DNA of 20,454 nucleotides. It comes from Candidatus Sumerlaeota bacterium. GTDB lineage: Bacteria > Sumerlaeota > Sumerlaeia > JADFCT01. This document shows positions 14,993 to 20,454 of this stretch, one piece after another. Where the stretch lies: positions 1-20,454 of the forward strand of contig JAPLSP010000167.1 of NCBI GenBank assembly GCA_026398575.1, written 5' to 3'. The notes under the pieces were generated by a model that did not search any database, was not told the origin of the DNA, and saw nothing but the letters and a program-made list of their open reading frames with translations. Both the position numbers and the translations under genes were made by a program. Position 1 is the stretch's first letter; each line of letters starts with the position of its first letter.

Positions 14993-15112
14993 ATGCGGAT
15001 AAGCGCAGCGCCAGCTTTTGGAGTGCGGTTGCTTGCTGCCCGCACTCCAAATGCTGGCGCTATTCCCGACTGCATTATATTCATCCCATAGGCAAAATAC
15101 GTCACTGAATTT
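14993..15112. repeat. Palindromic dispersed repeat, copy 2 (short form)
   Basis: The arms 15007-15028 and 15040-15061 (beginning AGCGCCAGCTTTTGGAGTG) pair over 22 bp with one mismatch around an 11-nt loop. ATGCGG-like ends flank them and the right flank through TACGTCACTGAATTT is shared with copy 1. It fills the gap between two convergent genes, so besides being mobile it could serve as a two-way terminator, though no T-run follows. Confidence 0.75.
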
Positions 15113-15161
15113 GCAGCTCAAAGCGCTGAGCGGTGGAGCGTTGCATTTTTCCACAGTGTTT

Positions 15162-18100
15162 TCATGGCGATTGCGGGTCGTGGGCCAGAAATGACGTGGC
15201 GTTGCCGGCGGCTTGGAGCTTGGCTTTCAGCGCGGCGCCGCTGGCGACGAACGCTTCTCCCTGGATAGCCTCAGGCGCGCGATTTTCCTTCACGATTATG
15301 TTAGTGATGTTTCCCAGGCTGGAGGCCGTTAGCGTGCCCGATGTCGTGGTTGTGGCGCCGGCATAAAATTTTCCATTAATGTTCAGACTCGCTGAGATCA
15401 CCGGAATATTGCACTGCGCTGCGTCGCTGTTATCCACGCCGGCATAAAACAGGATTGCAGCTGTATCCGAAGTCGGTGACTGCCGGATGTGGCCGCCTTG
15501 CTGGAATGAACCTGCCTTGCGCTTGGTGGCGATGATGGCGGTAATATTCGATTTGGATGCGATGCGCTGCGCCGCGCAGACGTCGCCGCCGGACGCCATG
15601 AACGACAGGCCGTCTTCGGCATAAATTTCGCCCGCGATGATATGAGCGCTGTATGCTTGCATCCTGAGAAGCGCCAGACTGCTCGAAATCGGCAGATTTC
15701 TGGATTTGGGATAAGAGGTGGGATTTGCGTTTGCGGGTCGTTTCGAAATGATCCGGTCCGGCGCGATGTTTCCACCGACGGCGCGGATTTTCGAGAACAT
15801 CGCGGCTTCGAGCGAACTGGATGTGGACGCAGTGGACGTTGTGGACGCGCTCGCGGCGCTCACGCTGTAGGCGGCATTTGCAAGACCAGGCGCCGCGCGC
15901 TTCGGGCCGATCCACGCCTCGCTGACGAAGGGGATAAGAATCCTGTTGCGCTTGCTCTGAACCAGGATCGAAGCCGGCTGATAGGGCGCGACGAAATCGC
16001 GCAGAACGCAACCGGCCAGATTTATTTTCGCCACGAGGAACTTCGCGCCATTCGATGGCGCGGCGCCCGCGCTCTTGATGGCCGTGTAACAGTATTGCCC
16101 CTGCGTGCTGATGGGTTTCGGCGACATCTTGACCGCGCCCACTTCCGCCGCCACTACGCGTTGCGAGTATGCGCCCGGCATTGTCAGCGACTTGATGACG
16201 CCGGACGTGGCTTCGATCGCGCCTTCCGATAATTCGCGCGCCACACTGGCCTGGGAATAAATGCTGCTGAAAGAGCCGTTCGTTTTGATGGCGGGGATAT
16301 TATACAGAGTCGTCCCCTTCGGAGCGGTTTTGCGATTGATGGATATCGAAAGCGAGCCGGAATATTGCGTCCCAAACTTCAGATTGATTCCACCGTCGGA
16401 GGTGATGATGTCGCCCGCCGGCAGCGCGCCGTATTTCCTGTGATTCTTGATGTAGGTGATCCTGTTGGGCGGTTTGGCGTTGTCCTTGTAGCGGATGATG
16501 TATTGCTCATACCAGGCATTGATGGGTTCAAGGGGCGCGATGTAAATACCCGTGAAGGTCGTGATGTCATCCTTGGCCAACGTTTGGCTGACGGGATTGG
16601 GGGACGGCGCCGCATATCCCTCTAGTTCGCCCCAAGTCAATGCTATCAGTCCCGTGGGAACGCCCGTGATCGCTTGCGGCCCAACGCCGGAGCGCGTCTT
16701 GTTATCGCCGTCCACAAACGACCATGGCGCGTCTTGCGGCGTCACATCCACCACAACGGTTCCTCGATAGCGCAGCGGATAAACTGCTGTGAACGTGACG
16801 GTGGCGTCATGCGACAGCGTTTGGGTTGTGGGATTGGGGGAAGGCGTCTCATAGCCGCGCGCCGCGCCCCAAGTCAGTGTGATCAAGCCAGCGGGAACAC
16901 TGGTGATCATTTGATCGCCGGCGCCGGGATGATTCGCGCCGTCGCCGTCCGTGAAAGACCATGTCGCCGTGGAAGGATTCACCTGCACGACGACCGTTCC
17001 AAGATCGAGCGCGAAATTCGCCGCCAGCGATTTGTCGGAATCCATAACCAACGCGAGCGGGTTGTCCAGTTCATGCCCGACTGAGATACCGCCGCTCCAT
17101 CCAGCGAAATAATAGCCATGATCCGGCGCCGCCGTCAGCGTCACGGTCGTTCCCCGGTCGTAAGTCGTCTGCTGCGGATCAGCCAGGATCGAACCATGAA
17201 CAGCCGCAAGGGTGAGTGTGAATTGCGCGAACGGCACGCCAAAAGCAGCCTTGCTGTCGCTGGTCTCAATGCCCTCTTTGTTCATCGCGCGCGACTGAAT
17301 AAAGTAAGTAACTGCTTCCGTCAGACTGGTTACTGTTATCGCTCCCCATTGCGCGCGCGTCTGCCAAACCGGCGACGCGCTGACCGAGCCGTCGGCCTGA
17401 ACCCATTGATTGCCAACGCCGTTGACATCGGGGCTGATATGGATGGCATAAACGGTGTCCGTCGGGTTTTGATCGCCTGCAGCAATCGAAACGCTGAGGG
17501 TCGAGGCAGTCGGACTGGTGACATTGGGCGCGATGGGCGTCGCCGCCAGTGTGCATTTCGTCACGGGCAGCGAGGGAGGGGTTTCAAGGCTTGTCATATT
17601 TCGCGATTTGCCGGTGAAGGAATAAAGCGTGTTGGGCGTCAGTCCGGAGCAATCCCAGGCGGCGACGGTCTGGCGCCATCCCGAATTGCCGCCTGCGGTT
17701 GCGTTGGCGATGAAAAGTCCGGACGATCCTGCTGAGAGATTGCTGAAGACCGTACTCGCCGGAGCGGCGCTGATGCTAAGGGATGTCACGTTGCTGAAGA
17801 CGATTCCGGCGACCGGTTCAATGAGAGTCGCGGCGGAGATGTTGCCTGTCTTTGCGCTGTCGCCGCCGCGATTGCTGGCGGCCACTTGAAAGGCATAGAG
17901 CGTGTTCGTTGTCAAGCCCGAGGCGGTCCATTGAGTTGTATTGGCGGTGCAGGTCGTTGTTTCCATCCCCGAAGGCGCCGTCGCGCCCGCGGCAAACCAA
18001 ATATCGAATTCATCTTCGTTAGTGGAATTATCTCTCCAAGACCAGACAATCTGCGAATAGGTGATAGCCGAGGCCGCTGCGTTGTCAGGAGCGTTAGGCG

Positions 18101-20252
18101 GGATATCGGACAACTGAAATTCGTACGCGCCGATATCGAATGTGTCCGCGCCGCTCTTGCCTACTCCCGGAATATCCACTGGCCGGAGATTGCCATCCAG
18201 ATCAGTTAATGGAGCGCTTGCAGTCGTACCCATGTCAATGGCCGCCGATCCGACGGATATATGATAATCCATGATCCGCCACGTCGCCCCGGCGGTATCA
18301 GAGGTCATATCTCCTGCAAGTACAATTTGGTCCTGCGAGTTGGAGATGACAAGCGCTTCACGAAAGTTGAGGATATTCGGACTGATGATCTTGCCCGCTA
18401 ACGCGCCCGGAATAAACGACGCAAAGGAATTGGTCAGCGTCGTGCGGCTGGTCACAGGATCGAATACTCCTGGCGCATTCCAAACGCCCGACAATCCCGT
18501 ACGGAATGTCGGATTGCCCGATATATTATTTTCCGCATTCGGCACATGCGAATTAATTGCGCTTGCGCTGGTATATCCTGATGAGATGCTATAATAATCT
18601 GCTATATTATTGAAGAAAAGATTATTTTTGCAATCCATATTGTAGTTATCACCGAAACCGCTATAATAAATCGCGGTTCCATTGATATTGCTGAAGATCG
18701 TGTTTCTTAACGCGATATTTCCAGCAGTAATGCTAAGAGGAATAACACCGCTTCCAGTAGTGGTGCCGCTATTCAATAGAGTGCAATTGATCAGAGAAAC
18801 ATTGCTCGCAAAAAAGAAAAATGTATTGCAAGGCCCGCCGTCACTCATATAATTACTGCTGATAATGCAATTGGTCAAATTGACGTTATTTGCTCCATGG
18901 AATGATAAGATAGCTTCATCAGAATCAACAAGCTCCATAATGTTGCCGCTAATGATAGTATCCATGATTGAAATCTTTTGGTCATTACTGCCCCAAAATA
19001 AGATGCCGGCTCCCTCAACGCTCTGGTTTCCAGAAATAACACAATTTCTGATGTCAGCTTTGCTGCTGCAATAAAACCCTCCTCCATAATACGCATAATT
19101 TTGCTCGATTATACACTTTATGAAAAAGACATCAGCTGATCCAATACAATCAATACTAATGCCTCCACCACTACTCCCGATATTTTGGCTGATGATGCTA
19201 TTTGAAATAACAGACATGCTCATCATTCCTGCATAAGCTATTCCACCGCCTTGCCAGGAGGAATTGCCTGAAATGACGCTTTGAGTGATGGTCGAAGTAG
19301 AAGAATAGAGATAAAACCCGCCGCCATCAAAACCAAATACATTCGCATTATTTGAGACGACTTGGCAATTCGTCATATTCAAAATGGATGAATAGCAATA
19401 GAGTCCTCCGCCATCATGACCAGAGTAATTGGAAATGAGTGAAGACGCAACAATACCTATGGTGGATGCTTGGCAATATATAGCGCCTCCTTCATATACA
19501 GATGAATTACTGGTAATTTCCACATCTGAGAGAATAATATCTGAATCGCTGCAATAAAGTCCGCCCCCATAGTTAGAACCGGTATTGAGAGATATTTGCG
19601 TATTTGAAACAGACAGATTTGAATGGGCGCAATAAATGCCACCGCTTTGTCCACGATTAACTGAAATACTGCAATTGCATATAATTGCAGTGGATAATGC
19701 GCAATTTATTCCAGCACCCTGAGAATAACCGCTTCCCCCGGTAATGGTAAACCCATCTATGGATGCACTCGAAATGCCGGAAATCGAAACGACACTCTGT
19801 GCGGCAGATCCATAATATGACTTCGAGCCGTCAATCACAGTTTCACTGGTTATAAGATCGCGCTCGGAAGGATCCAATTCGGTACCCTTGAAGCCGCCGT
19901 ATAGCGCAACGCTGTTCTTTATAATAAGCACGCCATAGGAACCTGATCGGCTCTCATTATAGTTCCCCTTCTTGACCCAAACCTCGCCGCCGCCTGACGC
20001 GCTGCACGCGTCAATGCCTGCTTGAATGGTTTTTTTGGCGGTTGTCCAGGATGTTCCATCGCCCGAATCATTAGGCCGCGCGGCGTCCACATAATAAATT
20101 CCAGCGCCTGAAGCGGACTGAGCGCAATTCAGCGCCCAGATCAATCCAAGCGCTATCATGCATCCCTGCAGCGGCTTGCGAAGGTGGAACTGTTTGAAGA
20201 AAGATACAGCCATAACCTCAAAGCGCCGTATTGAATGCAAAAAACTGTGCAT
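15162..20252 (-). CDS. Giant secreted beta-helix / multi-domain surface protein
   Basis: The protein has 1696 residues. AAGGA 8 nt before the ATG at 20252 supports this start. An unusually long basic leader precedes the hydrophobic core (CMIALGLIWALNCAQSASGA, 31-50), after which the mature part opens IYYVDAARPNDSGDGTSWTT. Residues about 52-570 form a right-handed parallel beta-helix, with repeated GG-aromatic-Cys turns. A choice-of-anchor-Q-like end follows (GSAAIDMG at 668-675, DIGAYEF at 706-712). Three fibronectin III-like stretches span about 713-1007, an InlB-type B-repeat is at about 1009-1080 (AAPDHGYYFAGWSGG), and two PEGA-like repeats lie at 1085-1158 and 1164-1237. Residues 1240-1696 were not recognised; they are Ser/Thr/Ala-rich and beta-prone. 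No sortase, PEP-CTERM or autotransporter barrel was seen at the C-terminus. Likely roles are adhesion or polysaccharide binding, or breakdown at the cell surface. Confidence 0.85.
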   Translation of the reverse strand: MHSFLHSIRRFEVMAVSFFKQFHLRKPLQGCMIALGLIWALNCAQSASGAGIYYVDAARPNDSGDGTSWTTAKKTIQAGIDACSASGGGEVWVKKGNYNESRSGSYGVLIIKNSVALYGGFKGTELDPSERDLITSETVIDGSKSYYGSAAQSVVSISGISSASIDGFTITGGSGYSQGAGINCALSTAIICNCSISVNRGQSGGIYCAHSNLSVSNTQISLNTGSNYGGGLYCSDSDIILSDVEITSNSSVYEGGAIYCQASTIGIVASSLISNYSGHDGGGLYCYSSILNMTNCQVVSNNANVFGFDGGGFYLYSSTSTITQSVISGNSSWQGGGIAYAGMMSMSVISNSIISQNIGSSGGGISIDCIGSADVFFIKCIIEQNYAYYGGGFYCSSKADIRNCVISGNQSVEGAGILFWGSNDQKISIMDTIISGNIMELVDSDEAILSFHGANNVNLTNCIISSNYMSDGGPCNTFFFFASNVSLINCTLLNSGTTTGSGVIPLSITAGNIALRNTIFSNINGTAIYYSGFGDNYNMDCKNNLFFNNIADYYSISSGYTSASAINSHVPNAENNISGNPTFRTGLSGVWNAPGVFDPVTSRTTLTNSFASFIPGALAGKIISPNILNFREALVISNSQDQIVLAGDMTSDTAGATWRIMDYHISVGSAAIDMGTTASAPLTDLDGNLRPVDIPGVGKSGADTFDIGAYEFQLSDIPPNAPDNAAASAITYSQIVWSWRDNSTNEDEFDIWFAAGATAPSGMETTTCTANTTQWTASGLTTNTLYAFQVAASNRGGDSAKTGNISAATLIEPVAGIVFSNVTSLSISAAPASTVFSNLSAGSSGLFIANATAGGNSGWRQTVAAWDCSGLTPNTLYSFTGKSRNMTSLETPPSLPVTKCTLAATPIAPNVTSPTASTLSVSIAAGDQNPTDTVYAIHISPDVNGVGNQWVQADGSVSASPVWQTRAQWGAITVTSLTEAVTYFIQSRAMNKEGIETSDSKAAFGVPFAQFTLTLAAVHGSILADPQQTTYDRGTTVTLTAAPDHGYYFAGWSGGISVGHELDNPLALVMDSDKSLAANFALDLGTVVVQVNPSTATWSFTDGDGANHPGAGDQMITSVPAGLITLTWGAARGYETPSPNPTTQTLSHDATVTFTAVYPLRYRGTVVVDVTPQDAPWSFVDGDNKTRSGVGPQAITGVPTGLIALTWGELEGYAAPSPNPVSQTLAKDDITTFTGIYIAPLEPINAWYEQYIIRYKDNAKPPNRITYIKNHRKYGALPAGDIITSDGGINLKFGTQYSGSLSISINRKTAPKGTTLYNIPAIKTNGSFSSIYSQASVARELSEGAIEATSGVIKSLTMPGAYSQRVVAAEVGAVKMSPKPISTQGQYCYTAIKSAGAAPSNGAKFLVAKINLAGCVLRDFVAPYQPASILVQSKRNRILIPFVSEAWIGPKRAAPGLANAAYSVSAASASTTSTASTSSSLEAAMFSKIRAVGGNIAPDRIISKRPANANPTSYPKSRNLPISSSLALLRMQAYSAHIIAGEIYAEDGLSFMASGGDVCAAQRIASKSNITAIIATKRKAGSFQQGGHIRQSPTSDTAAILFYAGVDNSDAAQCNIPVISASLNINGKFYAGATTTTSGTLTASSLGNITNIIVKENRAPEAIQGEAFVASGAALKAKLQAAGNATSFLAHDPQSP
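16542..17000 (-). repeat. Tandem pair of PEGA-like domain repeats inside the giant gene
   Basis: Units 16779-17000 and 16542-16763 encode domains that share GTVVV, WSF.DGD, VP.GLI.LTWG, GY..PSPNP and QTL. The offset is 79 residues (237 nt). DNA similarity is visible, for example CCCAAGTCA in both, so duplication is fairly recent relative to the rest of the gene. Confidence 0.7.
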
Positions 20253-20365
20253 AGCAATTATCCTTTCGAATGGAGCGCTGCAACTATAAAAAGACTTTAT
20301 TTACGGCTAACTTATCATTAAGAAACTAAAACGTTTCATGCCACAAGCATCGGCAACAAACGCCT

Positions 20366-20371
20366 ATTATA
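20366..20371 (-). promoter_or_regulatory. Candidate -10 element for the giant surface protein
   Basis: Read on the minus strand this is TATAAT, in an AT-rich stretch about 115 nt upstream of the start codon. No good -35 is seen at the right distance, so a leader of about 105 nt from this promoter is only a suggestion. Confidence 0.25.
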
Positions 20372-20418
20372 TAATTACGCACTAAGGCGCGCCTAAATGT
20401 CCAGAAGAAAATCAAGGA

Positions 20419-20454
20419 GCGCCAGTTTTTTGGGAAGATTCATGCGGATAGGAG
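20419..20454. repeat. Palindromic dispersed repeat, copy 3, cut by the window edge
   Basis: TCATGCGGATAGGA at 20440-20453 is identical to the left end of copy 1 (4825-4838). Just before it, GCGCCAGTTTTTTGGGA resembles a degenerate arm of the same family (GCGCCAGCTTTTGGAG). The rest of the element should lie beyond the window. Confidence 0.5.

Overview
The window is about 20.5 kb of moderately GC-rich bacterial DNA, probably from an uncultured lineage near Planctomycetota, Verrucomicrobiota, Sumerlaeota or Hydrogenedentota. The phylum is inferred from gene content: a DUF1549/DUF1553 protein, a DUF1501 Tat-exported protein and a PPC-domain secreted protein lie in a row, a giant secreted beta-helix protein is present, and intergenic spaces are full of palindromic repeats with GTCCCGGAGGGAC cores. 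No rRNA, tRNA, CRISPR array, transposase or integrase gene was recognised.

Layout. (1) 62-2806, minus strand: a secreted TolB-like beta-propeller fused to a long TPR-like region. (2) 3217-9210, plus strand, divergent from it: the DUF1549/DUF1553, DUF1501 and PPC genes. Their spacers hold structured repeats: a nested palindrome at 4827-5029 and a dense set of inverted repeats at 6490-6951. (3) 9399-14226, plus strand: a DNA methyltransferase with a C-terminal Mrr-like nuclease domain; a stand-alone, eukaryote-like AICAR transformylase; and a tight two-gene pair of a RecF/OLD-like ATPase and a DUF3226 TOPRIM-type protein. (4) 14267-14980, plus strand: a small single-pass membrane protein. (5) 15162-20252, minus strand and convergent: a 1696-residue exported protein with beta-helix, fibronectin III-like, InlB-type and PEGA-like domains and an unrecognised C-terminal region.

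How the parts work together. The 3.2-9.2 kb block looks like one functional module of exported proteins of unknown biochemical role. Its DUF1549 member lacks the CxxCH motif usual in that family. The 9.4-14.2 kb block looks like an accessory defence area, with a one-polypeptide restriction-modification-like protein and a split ATPase/TOPRIM pair on either side of a purine-synthesis gene. The ATPase/TOPRIM genes look more AT-rich than their neighbours and are the best candidate for a little-described system.

A repeat family with a GCGCCAGC-TTTTGGAGT arm occurs as two clear intergenic copies, a truncated copy at the right edge and a possible 13-nt fragment at the left edge. It sits mostly at gene ends. 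A second, unrelated pair of inverted modules near 6.6 and 6.9 kb keeps its hairpin by compensatory base changes.
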